In this document: positions 1 to 7,896 of the stretch, piece by piece
How positions within the stretch are numbered: position 1 is the stretch's first letter
Layout: each line of letters starts with the position of its first letter
DNA from: Prevotella sp.
GTDB lineage: Bacteria; Bacteroidota; Bacteroidia; Bacteroidales; Bacteroidaceae
Assembly (NCBI GenBank): GCA_015060485.1
Contig: SUYI01000033.1
Coordinates: 1-43,226, forward strand
Length of the DNA stretch: 43,226 nt
Direction: 5' to 3'
Translations under genes and position numbers: made by a program
Notes under the pieces: model-generated
Seen by the model: only the letters and a program-made list of their open reading frames with translations
Databases searched by the model: none
Told to the model about the DNA's origin: nothing

Positions 1-199
1 GCTTGCACTGTCCTTGCCAAGTGCTTAAGGGATGCTGGCGGGCATTACGGCGGACGGAACGAAAATTCCGTCGGACGGAACGAAAATTCCATCGGACGAA
101 ACGAAAATTCTGTCGGACGTTTTGACCACCCCGCCCCGAGGCAACGACGCGTCAAACCGAATTCACTTTTTTGTCAAACTTTAAAAAAACGAAAAAATT
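1..199. other. Non-coding leader with 21-bp repeats, upstream of the HU-like gene
   Basis: No complete gene is supported here. In frame 2 the first bases read as a short tail ending at the stop codon at 26-28, which could be the end of a gene lying outside the window, but eight residues are too few to judge. Frame 1 stays open from the window edge to position 213, but only because the repeat period is a multiple of three. The stretch holds the repeat array at 51-119 and an AT-rich leader before the start codon at 200. I see no full match to the Bacteroidetes promoter consensus. Confidence 0.5.
51..119. repeat. Tandem 21-bp palindromic repeat array (3.3 units)
   Basis: Units begin at 51, 72, 93 and (partial) 114, exactly 21 bp apart. 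The first unit contains an inverted repeat: GACGGAA at 53-59, a CGAAAA spacer, and TTCCGTC at 66-72. The junction to the next unit is palindromic too (TTCCGTC, one base, GACGGAA at 74-80). The unit at 93-113 is identical over all 21 bases to the first unit of the second array at 37522-37542. No known element family is recognised. Confidence 0.9.
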
Positions 200-1075
200 A
201 TGTTGGAACTTAATCTTTCACAGAACACAAACTCTACTCTTCAGGCCAATGGCTACAACCCCAACGGCAAGTACTATGCCAAGGTGGAAACCAAGGAGCA
301 GTACACCTTGGAAAAGCTGGCCGAGCACATGCACGAGCACAACGCAGCCTTCTCGGCAGGTCTGATTCAGGGCGTGCTGGTCGACATGGTGACGTGCATC
401 AAGCACCTCGTGCTGGCTGGTTGCACCGTCAAGATTCCTAACCTGGGTATCTTCAAGTGCAGCGTCGAGGCCAACGGTCTGACACTCGCCAAGGGTGCCA
501 AGATTTCGGCTGGCAAGGGCTCGCAGCGCACCGACGCTGAGCTGCAGAGCAACATTGCCGCCCAGCAGTTTGCCATCGGTGCCGTCAAGGTCATCATGCA
601 GGCAACGGGCGAGACCTCCAAGGACGAGGTGTCTAACAAGGCCAAGATGACCTTCACGTCGAAGGCCAAGGCGCTCATCAAGAGCAAGACGGGTGCCGAT
701 GCCACCGACGGCGAGGGCACCGCAACCAGCGGCGACGATGACACCAGCGGCTCGTCTAACAGCGGTTCACAGAGTGGTTCGCAGAGCCAGCAGAACAGCG
801 TAGCAGCTCCCGTGATTAGCGGAACCTCTCCCTTCGAGGAGTCGACGCAGGTGAGCATCTCGGGTCCCGACGGCGCAACCATCTACTATTCGGAGAACGG
901 TGACGATCCTGACACGAACGACACGCTGTACACCCAGCCATTCACCATCGATGAGACGACCACCATCAAGGCCATCGCCATCAAGGACGGTGTGAGCAGC
1001 TCGGTAGCCTCGAAGACGCTGTACAAGAGCTCCGGCGGCGACGACGGCTCGGGCGGCTTCGAGATGGGCTCTTAA
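200..1075 (+). CDS. HU-like DNA-binding protein with C-terminal chitobiase-type domain
   Basis: Residues 1 to about 125 read as the Bacteroidetes HU-HIG type of HU/IHF fold: an N-terminal strand segment, a helix with HMHEHNAAFSAGLIQGVLVDM, and a beta region containing VKIPNLGIFKCSVEANG. A low-complexity Gly/Ser/Gln/Asp linker follows at roughly 170-205, then a domain resembling the chitobiase/hexosaminidase C-terminal fold (SPFEESTQVSIS, GATIYYSENGDDPDTN, TIKAIAIKDG). The protein ends in a Gly/Ser-rich tail. Typical HU proteins are about 90 residues, so this is a long form. DNA binding is inferred from the fold; the role of the C-terminal domain on a DNA-binding protein is unknown. There is no signal peptide. 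A terminator with a UUCG loop follows the stop directly, so the gene is probably its own unit although it heads the small module that follows. Confidence 0.85.
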   Translation: MLELNLSQNTNSTLQANGYNPNGKYYAKVETKEQYTLEKLAEHMHEHNAAFSAGLIQGVLVDMVTCIKHLVLAGCTVKIPNLGIFKCSVEANGLTLAKGAKISAGKGSQRTDAELQSNIAAQQFAIGAVKVIMQATGETSKDEVSNKAKMTFTSKAKALIKSKTGADATDGEGTATSGDDDTSGSSNSGSQSGSQSQQNSVAAPVISGTSPFEESTQVSISGPDGATIYYSENGDDPDTNDTLYTQPFTIDETTTIKAIAIKDGVSSSVASKTLYKSSGGDDGSGGFEMGS

Positions 1076-1104
1076 AAAGGTGCGCCTTCGGGCGCTACCT
1101 TTTT
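1074..1104 (+). terminator. Intrinsic terminator with UUCG tetraloop after the HU-like gene
   Basis: The left arm (1074-1086) and right arm (1091-1104) pair through an A-run, a GG-T step and GCGCC with one bulged base; the loop is TTCG at 1087-1090 and the hairpin ends in five T. The arm begins inside the stop codon of the HU-like gene. Confidence 0.85.
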
Positions 1105-1113
1105 AAATGAGAA

Positions 1114-1371
1114 ATGAAAGAAATGAAAGAAATGAAAGCCTCGGTGAAGATTCAATACGCCTGCGCAGTGATGCTTATCGTGAGTAGCATCGTCTTGGCA
1201 TTCTATCAGGTGATGGACATCGACGATATTGCCAACGGCACGCTGATGTATATCGCACAGGCTTTCCTGCTGGCAGGCAGCATCTTCGGACTGAACTATT
1301 ACGTTAATAAACTCTCCATTCTGTATGGCAAAAAAGATATCGATAGTCCCTCGCGGAATCCGCAACAATAA
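1114..1371 (+). CDS. Small two-helix membrane protein
   Basis: This 85-residue protein has two predicted membrane helices, at about residues 15-32 (ACAVMLIVSSIVLAFYQV) and 42-62 (LMYIAQAFLLAGSIFGLNYYV), separated by an acidic turn (DIDDIAN). The N-terminus is encoded by a 9-bp tandem repeat that offers three in-frame ATG codons (MKE-MKE-MK); I list the first. The last 47 bases overlap the next gene in a different frame, suggesting translational coupling. No family is recognised. The size, topology and position before a phage-like cell-wall protein resemble a holin or holin-like protein, but that is inference from arrangement only. Confidence 0.6.
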   Translation: MKEMKEMKASVKIQYACAVMLIVSSIVLAFYQVMDIDDIANGTLMYIAQAFLLAGSIFGLNYYVNKLSILYGKKDIDSPSRNPQQ

Positions 1372-1738
1372 CCCGCTGAACATCCGCATCGGCAACCAGT
1401 GGCTGGGCGAACGTCCCTGCCCCAACGACCCGAGCTTCGAGCAGTTCGTCAGCATGGAGTACGGCATCCGTGCGGGATTCGTCCTTCTTCGCCGATACAT
1501 TCGACACTACAAGCGCACGACGCTCCCCGCCATCATCGAGGCATGGGCGCCCCGCAACGAAAACAATACCCAGCGTTACATCGACGCCGTCAGCGCATGG
1601 TCGGGTATCAACCCCACGGAGGCTATCCGATACGAAGACAAGGATACCATGATACGGCTGGTCGACGCGATGATACGCGTGGAGTGCGGACAGCCCGTCG
1701 AGCGCAGAATCATAACCAAAGGTTACGAAATGGCATGA
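1325..1738 (+). CDS. Phage structural protein P5-like protein
   Basis: This 137-residue protein opens with a motif typical of proteins annotated in Bacteroidetes as 'structural protein P5': RGIRNNNPLNIR, followed by NQWLGERPCPNDPSFEQF, a GIRAGFVLLRRYIRHY helix and a WAPRNENNTQRYIDAVS segment. Family members are usually about 130-170 residues, so it looks complete. The family is common near prophage-like loci and is often suspected of peptidoglycan contact; no enzymatic activity can be asserted from sequence. There is no signal peptide. The start overlaps the preceding membrane-protein gene, and the stop overlaps the start of the smalltalk gene (ATGA at 1735-1738), so the three are probably translated as a coupled unit. 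Confidence 0.8.
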   Translation: MAKKISIVPRGIRNNNPLNIRIGNQWLGERPCPNDPSFEQFVSMEYGIRAGFVLLRRYIRHYKRTTLPAIIEAWAPRNENNTQRYIDAVSAWSGINPTEAIRYEDKDTMIRLVDAMIRVECGQPVERRIITKGYEMA

Positions 1739-1827
1739 AAAAGATTAATTGGTGGAACGTCGTACTCGAAGTGGTACGCGTCCTCGTGGCCGCCCTGTCA
1801 GGTGCAGGCGCCGCAACAATGTTGTAA
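1735..1827 (+). CDS. Smalltalk-type 30-residue membrane peptide
   Basis: This 30-residue gene fits the Bacteroidetes 'smalltalk protein' pattern: a basic start with paired tryptophans (MKKINWW), a single hydrophobic helix (about residues 9-24) and a small-residue tail (SGAGAA). It starts inside the stop codon of the P5-like gene (ATGA overlap). In family knowledge these peptides sit beside HU-like proteins and cell-wall amidase genes in many Bacteroidales; here the P5-like protein takes the amidase position. Function is unknown. A terminator follows about 50 bases after the stop. Such a short gene is often missed by gene finders. Confidence 0.8.
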   Translation: MKKINWWNVVLEVVRVLVAALSGAGAATML

Positions 1828-1878
1828 ATAATCTCATTTTTTTTATTTAAGTTTTGTTTTCATGGTCTTTGTATTGCT

Positions 1879-1905
1879 GAAAGCTCGTCGTGATGACGGG
1901 CTTTC
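1879..1905 (+). terminator. Intrinsic terminator after smalltalk gene
   Basis: Arms GAAAGCTCGTC (1879-1889) and GACGGGCTTTC (1895-1905) pair over 11 bp with one G-U wobble around a 5-base loop. AATCTTTTT follows on the plus strand. Confidence 0.8.
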
Positions 1906-1936
1906 AATCTTTTTCATTGTCTTCTATGAGTTTATA

Positions 1937-4900
1937 TTATTTTGTCTCGGTGGTGCGTTTGCGATGGAAGAGGGAACGGAGTCCGTTGAAGTCTTTCTTC
2001 ATGATGATGCCGATGCCCTGGGTGTTGAGTGACGAACGGGTGAAGTAGCGGTCGTTGGTCTGGTTGTAGACCTTGAGGGCTAGGTTGCCGTTGGGGTAGA
2101 GCAGGTAGCGGATGTCGAAGTCGCCGATGAACGAGGGGTTGGCTGTGGTGGCGTTGTCGCGATAGCCGAACTGTCCGTTGATGAGCAGTCGGTTGTTGAG
2201 CAGTCGGCCATTGATGATGCCCTCGTATTCGGCATTGTTCCAGCCTTCGTCGCCGGTGGAGATGTTGGCGCCGAAATTCCAGTTGTCGTTCTTGATGACT
2301 TGTCCGAGCATGGAGTTAAGCTGTCCGCTGAGTGTTCCTGAGAGCAGGCTCTGCATGGCCAGCGAGGTGTTGTTGCGCTGTGACTCGCTCTCGGCGGCAT
2401 TGTTGGCGCCCTGCGGATAGAAGCGTCCGATGGCGAGCAGGTAGATGACTTGCTGGCGCATCTCGTCCTGTCCGTTGATGATGTTGCGCACCATTTGTTT
2501 TTCGCTGGAGTTGACGTTGAGGATGTCGAGGTCGAAGTCGACGACGGGTGCCTTGGGCTGGCCGGTGATGTTCATGAGACAGTTGACGCGCACGGTGTTG
2601 GAGAACGACTGTCCGATGTTGAGGTCGGAGAGGCTTACGCCGTTGACGATGTGCTGTGCCTGGAGGTTGAGTGTGGCGTCGTAGGGGTCGCCGCCGAACA
2701 CGATGGTGCCGCCCTCGGAGAAGGTGAAGTCTTTCTTGATGATGTTCTGGATGGTGATGTTGTACTTACCTTCGGACACTTCGTAGTTGCCGAACATGTT
2801 GAATCCGCCCTTGTTGTAGTAGGTGGCCTGCAGGTCGCCGTGTCCGCGCAGGGTGATGTAGTCGCCGGTGCGGGCATCCATGAGCAGTCGCAGCTGGGCG
2901 TCGGGCGTGGTGTTGATGCGCAGGCGCATGGTGAGGTCGGAACGGAGAGTGGTGAGTGGTGAGAGGTTAGAGGTGAGAGAAATGTCCGGCTCAGTCACAT
3001 CTCTTACCTCTTGATTCTTACCTCTTTCCTCTGATTTGCCCCACTGGATGAACTCCTGGCTGGAGGCGACTTCGGGGCTGGAGGCGTTATAGACGAAGAA
3101 GGAGTTCTTCTGGGGTGTGACATCGGCCTCGATGACGGTCTCGTTCTGGCGTCCGTGGATGGCTGCGCGGCCCTCTGCGAAGACGGTCCCGTAGAACATC
3201 TCGTCGCCGAAGTCGGGGAAGTCGTAGGCCAGCAGGTTGTCGGTATCGACGTAGATGTCGAAGGTGAGCTGGGTGAGTTCCTTGTGGTGTATGCCTCCGG
3301 TGAGGATGCCCTGGTTGCCGTAGATGTCGTAGACGGGACAGTGGAGGAACAGGATTTCGTTGGGTACCATGCGTATGGTGTCGTTGCGCAGCTCGTAGGT
3401 GCAGCCCAGTGCGGTGACGTGTGCGTAGCCGTTGACGGTCAGCTCTCCTGTCAGATTGATGGCATCGAGTGGTCCGATGATGCGTACGGCACCGTTGGCG
3501 TGTCCGCTGACATCGCTGCAGAAGCTGCTGGTGAAGGACCGTGCGAAGTCGAGATAGGTTCCTTCGGCGCGTATGCCGAGGTCGATGTAGTTACGGTCGG
3601 GCGACACGTAGCCGTCGATGAGTGTCTGTGCTTCCGGTCCGTCGTCGGCCACGGCATGGATGTCAATCTGCTGTTCGTCGGTATTCCAATGTACATGGGC
3701 GTCGAGTGTTCCCATGCGTCCGTCTTCGAATTTGAAGTCGCTGACCTTCAGGTTTCCGTTGGCGTGGAGGTCGCCCAGCACGCCGCTGACGGTCCCGCTT
3801 CCTGTGGCCAGCCCGTCGAACGACACCGCATGGAAATTGATGAGGTTCAGCACGTAGCTGATGTCAATCTCCTGCATGCTGACCTGCAGCGAGTCGAGAT
3901 TACTTTCCGATGCCGTACCGTCAACCATCAGGTGTTGCTGGTCGTGGCGGATGGCGAAGTTGAAGATGTCGAGGCGGTTGTCGTAATAGGCAATATGGCA
4001 GGGCTCGACGTCCCAGACGGCATCGTTGATATTGATTTTCGACGATGCGATGTCTACGTTCGTTATCGCCTTGTCTTCCAGGGTGGTGTTGAATTCTGCC
4101 GTCGCCGTAATCATGCCGCTCATGTGTTTTGGGGCATGGTTGTCCCACAGGATCGATGCTGTCAGTTGGTTGTTATAGGCACTGCTTGTTGCTTGCAGGT
4201 CCCATTTCTCGCCGTTGCCCATGAATTTGGTGACGCTGAGGTCGCAGAGCAGGGTGTTCATGGGCGACACGATGCTGAGGTTGCAGTCGTCGTAGCGGCT
4301 GTCCTTATAGTACATCTGCGGGGTGTTGCAGGTGAGGACAATCTGCTGCATCTTGTCGTTCACGGTGCCGTGGAGTGTCAGTGGCTGCTTGAGCGTGACG
4401 GGCACCTGCAGCAGGTGGTGGAGCCAGTCGGACTTATGGACGGTCACATCGATGGCGAAGTTGTTGTTGGTGTTGGGGTTGACCTGCGGGAGCCCCGGCA
4501 GGGTGGGGAGCTTAGTGACCACGAAGTTGGTGATGCTCTGCACGAGGGTGTTGGAGTCGAAGTTGCCCTTGATGCTGGCTGTGGCAAAGTCGCTGTCGAG
4601 CGTGATGTAGTGGACGTTGTTCTCATAGCCTGACTCGACATGCAGGGCGTCGAGCCGGTAGTGGGACTGCTCGGAGGTCATGGTGAGGCCGGTGAGGTCG
4701 ATGTGGCCTACAGCATCGTTGGTGCTGCTGGCCGTGAAGTCGGCCTTGAGGTTGGCGGCAAAGCGGGCGTCGCCCCACTGGTCGGACAGGTGGATGGCCT
4801 GTGGCGAGAACTGGTCGACGGTGGCCTCGACCTGTACGTTCTCGGTTTTTCCCTCGCGCTTCATGATGCCGTCGACGGACAGTTGCAGGTTGGGGTCGTC

Positions 4901-6367
4901 GATGCTCAGCGTGCCGTGGATGTCGTTGGGGCTGTAGAGTCCGTTGACGGCAATGTTCTGGTATTGGTATCCCTTGTAGTCGAACTGCTTGATGTTACCC
5001 TCGGCCTCAATGCTGATGTCGCCCTCGGTGGGCAGCTGGCCGTTGAGGTTAATCTCGGTGGCGAGCATGCCGAACTGATCGTCGTCCAACAGCTGTCGCA
5101 GGTTGATGCCGTCGGTTTTGATGTTGCCGCTAAATTCGTGCTGGCGGTTGAGCATGAGGCTCAGGGCCACATAGCCTGCATCGGTCAGCAGCTGGCTGTT
5201 GGTGGTGATGTCGCTGACACCCGTGCCCTTGACGAATCCCTTCATGTGGATGTTGCCCATACGGGTCAGAATGGGCGGTACGTCCATCTGCTGGCCTTTC
5301 AGGTTCTCGGAGATGAAGCCGATGGTCTTGGCCGATAGTCGCAGGTCGTTGATATCGGCCAGCCAGGTGGGTTCCGCCAGCGTAAGGTTACGCACCCATC
5401 CGTCGATGTCGATGTCGATGTCGCCCGTCGTCGAATTCACCAGCAGGTCGTTGACGTTGATGTCCTCGCCCTGTCCGCGGAAGGTGGCCGATAGTGTCAG
5501 CGTGCTATTGAAGGTCTTGAGCGAGGGCAGCAGGCATGCCAGGTCCGATAATGTGACGGTAGATGGCAGGATGGTTCCTTTGTGGACCAGCGAGGGCGTG
5601 ACGAAGTGGTTGCCCCGGAAGCGGTATTTGGCCTCGATGTCGCCCAGCTTCACGTCGGTGCCGGGCATCTTCAGTTCAAAGTCCTCCAGATAGCTGCCGT
5701 TTCTGCCCCCTTGGTATCGGAATGCCAGACGGTCGATTTGTAGTCCCGACTGTTCCTTCAGCGCCAATCGTTTCAGATTGATGTTCAGCGAGTCCTCGGT
5801 GAGTGTCTTGACGATGGCGTGGATATTGATGTCGCTGATTTTCAGGTGGTTGGGATTCAGCACCTCTGGTGTTTCGGGCAGGTCGAGACGGTCGAAGCTG
5901 ACACTGGAGTGTCGCACGATGAGCGAGTTGAAACGCAGGTCGAGCGGTGTGGTGCTGGTAGTGTCCTTCGAGGCCAGCGAGTCGAGTGCAAACTGGAAGT
6001 TGGGCTTGCTCAGCGAGTCGCGCTGGTAGAACATGCCGTGGGCGCCGAAGAGCTGTCCGGTGGCAATCGATATCTTTCCCTCTGTCAGCGGCAGCAGGTC
6101 GATGGTGGCCGACAGTCGGCGGGCAGTAAGCATGTCCTTGTCCTGCTGGTCGCGGATGACAACCTCGTAGAGTGTCAGTCGGTTGGGGATGCCGACATCA
6201 GCGCGGCCGATGGTGACGCTGGTACCCAGTTTCTCGGCTACGACGGCAGCCAGTTTGCCTCCCAGCCATTGCTGCACGGCGGGAATCTTGAAGGTGACAA
6301 AAAACAAGAGGTACAAACCTAAAACGGTCCATACGATGACGTTTATTATGTACTTCAATACCTTCAA
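1937..6367 (-). CDS. tamB: TamB-like translocation and assembly module protein
   Basis: This very long protein (about 1476 residues from the chosen start) has one N-terminal membrane anchor (LKYIINVIVWTVLGLYLLFF), a long run of beta-strand-rich AsmA/TamB-like repeats, and a C-terminal DUF490/TamB domain (for example YNITIQNIIKKDFTFSEGG, FGGDPYDATLNLQA and the final ISTGDEGWNNAEYEGIINGR region). TamB-type proteins span the periplasm and help deliver lipids or assemble outer-membrane proteins. The frame is open from 6457, but a Bacteroidetes -7 box (TAATTTTG) lies at 6425-6418 inside that extension. I therefore place the start at the TTG at 6367, just before KVLKYII; other TTG codons nearby are possible. 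A GA-rich inverted repeat is embedded in frame at about 2951-3034. Transcribed divergently from nqrA. Confidence 0.85.
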   Translation of the reverse strand: MKVLKYIINVIVWTVLGLYLLFFVTFKIPAVQQWLGGKLAAVVAEKLGTSVTIGRADVGIPNRLTLYEVVIRDQQDKDMLTARRLSATIDLLPLTEGKISIATGQLFGAHGMFYQRDSLSKPNFQFALDSLASKDTTSTTPLDLRFNSLIVRHSSVSFDRLDLPETPEVLNPNHLKISDINIHAIVKTLTEDSLNINLKRLALKEQSGLQIDRLAFRYQGGRNGSYLEDFELKMPGTDVKLGDIEAKYRFRGNHFVTPSLVHKGTILPSTVTLSDLACLLPSLKTFNSTLTLSATFRGQGEDINVNDLLVNSTTGDIDIDIDGWVRNLTLAEPTWLADINDLRLSAKTIGFISENLKGQQMDVPPILTRMGNIHMKGFVKGTGVSDITTNSQLLTDAGYVALSLMLNRQHEFSGNIKTDGINLRQLLDDDQFGMLATEINLNGQLPTEGDISIEAEGNIKQFDYKGYQYQNIAVNGLYSPNDIHGTLSIDDPNLQLSVDGIMKREGKTENVQVEATVDQFSPQAIHLSDQWGDARFAANLKADFTASSTNDAVGHIDLTGLTMTSEQSHYRLDALHVESGYENNVHYITLDSDFATASIKGNFDSNTLVQSITNFVVTKLPTLPGLPQVNPNTNNNFAIDVTVHKSDWLHHLLQVPVTLKQPLTLHGTVNDKMQQIVLTCNTPQMYYKDSRYDDCNLSIVSPMNTLLCDLSVTKFMGNGEKWDLQATSSAYNNQLTASILWDNHAPKHMSGMITATAEFNTTLEDKAITNVDIASSKININDAVWDVEPCHIAYYDNRLDIFNFAIRHDQQHLMVDGTASESNLDSLQVSMQEIDISYVLNLINFHAVSFDGLATGSGTVSGVLGDLHANGNLKVSDFKFEDGRMGTLDAHVHWNTDEQQIDIHAVADDGPEAQTLIDGYVSPDRNYIDLGIRAEGTYLDFARSFTSSFCSDVSGHANGAVRIIGPLDAINLTGELTVNGYAHVTALGCTYELRNDTIRMVPNEILFLHCPVYDIYGNQGILTGGIHHKELTQLTFDIYVDTDNLLAYDFPDFGDEMFYGTVFAEGRAAIHGRQNETVIEADVTPQKNSFFVYNASSPEVASSQEFIQWGKSEERGKNQEVRDVTEPDISLTSNLSPLTTLRSDLTMRLRINTTPDAQLRLLMDARTGDYITLRGHGDLQATYYNKGGFNMFGNYEVSEGKYNITIQNIIKKDFTFSEGGTIVFGGDPYDATLNLQAQHIVNGVSLSDLNIGQSFSNTVRVNCLMNITGQPKAPVVDFDLDILNVNSSEKQMVRNIINGQDEMRQQVIYLLAIGRFYPQGANNAAESESQRNNTSLAMQSLLSGTLSGQLNSMLGQVIKNDNWNFGANISTGDEGWNNAEYEGIINGRLLNNRLLINGQFGYRDNATTANPSFIGDFDIRYLLYPNGNLALKVYNQTNDRYFTRSSLNTQGIGIIMKKDFNGLRSLFHRKRTTETK
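2951..3034. repeat. GA/CT-rich inverted repeat inside tamB
   Basis: A low-complexity stretch of GAGGTGAGAG / CTCTTACCTC type. Arms at 2969-2985 and 2997-3011 are near-complementary around an 11-base centre. It is read through in frame in tamB and encodes a hydrophilic segment (SEERGKNQEVRDVTEPD, then SLTSNLSPLTT). It resembles the spacer at 16735-16785 between the GH3 and esterase genes. Confidence 0.7.
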
Positions 6368-6417
6368 AACTGACAAATTGGGATAGCAAAACGCGGGGCT
6401 TGCCTCTATTTTTGGTA

Positions 6418-6425
6418 CAAAATTA
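6418..6425 (-). promoter_or_regulatory. Promoter -7 box for tamB
   Basis: TAATTTTG on the minus strand matches the Bacteroidetes -7 consensus TAnnTTTG exactly. No convincing -33 TTTG is seen about 20 bases upstream. Its position inside the longest reading frame argues for the downstream TTG start. Confidence 0.6.
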
Positions 6426-6490
6426 CAAGAAAAAGTTGTGATTAGCGTTATTTTCAATCAATTTTTCTTCATCTTCTACCATTTTTTTAT

Positions 6491-6498
6491 TAATTTTG
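6491..6498 (+). promoter_or_regulatory. Promoter -7 box for the nqr operon
   Basis: TAATTTTG matches the Bacteroidetes -7 consensus, 49 bases before the nqrA start codon. The -33 element is not clear. It is divergent from the tamB promoter. Confidence 0.6.
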
Positions 6499-6547
6499 CA
6501 CCATTCTTATAGGTGAAAGCTATTCAAAATTCATTTTAGTTATATTC

Positions 6548-7891
6548 ATGGCAAATGTAATCAAGTTACACAAGGGCCTGGACATTCACCTTCAGGGACG
6601 CGCTGAGGAGAAGCTGATTCGGTTGAAGTCGAACGGTAAGTACGCTTTGGTACCCGACGATTTCGAAGGAGTCACTCCGAAGGTTGTTGTCAAGGAAGGC
6701 GACAAGGTCAAGGCCGGGGATGCGCTGTTTGTCAACAAACAGTACCCTGACGTGAAGTTTGCCTCGCCAGTGAGCGGTACGGTCCGCGAGGTGGTACGTG
6801 GTGAACGCAGAAAAGTGCTCTCGATCATGGTCGATGCCGACAGCCAGCAGGAGTTTACAGACTTCGGCAAGAAGGATGTGGCAACGATGGACGGTGCACA
6901 AGTCATTAACGCATTGCTGGAGGCGGGTATCTTCGGATACATCAATCAGTTGCCTTATGCTGTATCGACGAATCCCAGTGTGCAGCCGAAGGCCATTTTT
7001 GTTTCTGCCCTCAGGGACAAGCCGCTGGCCGGCGACTTCGAATTCGAGGTGAAGGGTCAGGAGAAGGACTTCCAGACGGGACTGACGGCGCTGTCGAAGA
7101 TTGCGAAGACCTATCTGGGCTGTGGTGTCCACTCGTCGTTCGAGAACTACAAGGACGTTGAGGTCAATGTGTTCGATGGCAAGTGCCCCGCAGGTAATGT
7201 GGGCGTACAGGTGAACCACCTTGATCCGGTGAACAAGGGCGAGGTGGTGTGGACCATTGGCGACCCCACGGTGGTGCTGTTCATTGGTCGTCTGCTGAAC
7301 ACGGGTAAGGTGAATCTGACCCGCAGAGTTGCGCTCTGCGGCAGTGAGGTGACGAGTCCTGCCTACGTCGACATGCTGGTGGGCGAAGAGCTCTCTACGC
7401 TACTGAGCAACAGTTACGATGCCTCGAAGAACGTGCGCATCATCAATGGCAACGTGCTCACGGGCCGTCCCACGACGAAGGACGGTTTCCTGGGTGCTCA
7501 CACATCTGAGATTACCGTCATCCCTGAGGGTAGCGACGCCGACGAGATGCTGGGCTGGATCCTGCCTCGTTTCAAGCAGTTCTCTGTCAGCCGCAGCTAC
7601 TTCTCTTGGCTCTGTGGTAAGAAGCAGTATGCGCTCGATGCCCGTATCAAGGGTGGTGAGCGCCACATGATTATGAGTGGTGAGTACGACAAGGTGCTGC
7701 CCATGGATATCTACGGTGAATATCTGATTAAGGCTATCATCTCCGGCGACATCGACCGTCAGGAGGCTCTGGGCATCTACGAGGTCAGTCCTGAGGACTT
7801 TGCCCTGGCAGAGTTCGTCGACAGTTCTAAGCTCGAACTCCAGCGCATTGTCCGTGAAGGACTTAATATTTTACGTAAAGAAAACGCATAA
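6548..7891 (+). CDS. nqrA: Na+-translocating NADH:quinone reductase subunit A
   Basis: NqrA is the peripheral cytoplasmic subunit of the sodium pump that oxidises NADH and reduces quinone. At 447 residues it matches the usual family length. The N-terminal half has the lipoyl/barrel-sandwich-like region (KVVVKEGDKVKAGDALF, FASPVSGTVREVVRGERR), and the C-terminal part contains SYFSWLCGKKQYALDARIKGGERHMIMSG, typical of the family. It is the first gene of a complete nqrABCDEF set, and nqrB starts 5 bases after its stop. Assignment is very secure from similarity and gene order together. Confidence 0.97.
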   Translation: MANVIKLHKGLDIHLQGRAEEKLIRLKSNGKYALVPDDFEGVTPKVVVKEGDKVKAGDALFVNKQYPDVKFASPVSGTVREVVRGERRKVLSIMVDADSQQEFTDFGKKDVATMDGAQVINALLEAGIFGYINQLPYAVSTNPSVQPKAIFVSALRDKPLAGDFEFEVKGQEKDFQTGLTALSKIAKTYLGCGVHSSFENYKDVEVNVFDGKCPAGNVGVQVNHLDPVNKGEVVWTIGDPTVVLFIGRLLNTGKVNLTRRVALCGSEVTSPAYVDMLVGEELSTLLSNSYDASKNVRIINGNVLTGRPTTKDGFLGAHTSEITVIPEGSDADEMLGWILPRFKQFSVSRSYFSWLCGKKQYALDARIKGGERHMIMSGEYDKVLPMDIYGEYLIKAIISGDIDRQEALGIYEVSPEDFALAEFVDSSKLELQRIVREGLNILRKENA

Positions 7892-7896
7892 CGAAT

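Noticed and set aside
200..1827. Complete prophage
   Set aside because: Only a P5-like protein and small membrane proteins are present; there is no integrase, terminase, capsid or tail gene, and no attachment-site repeats were seen.
3155..4633. 492-codon frame on the plus strand
   Set aside because: It is the shadow of the minus-strand tamB gene, with a valine-rich composition typical of antisense frames.
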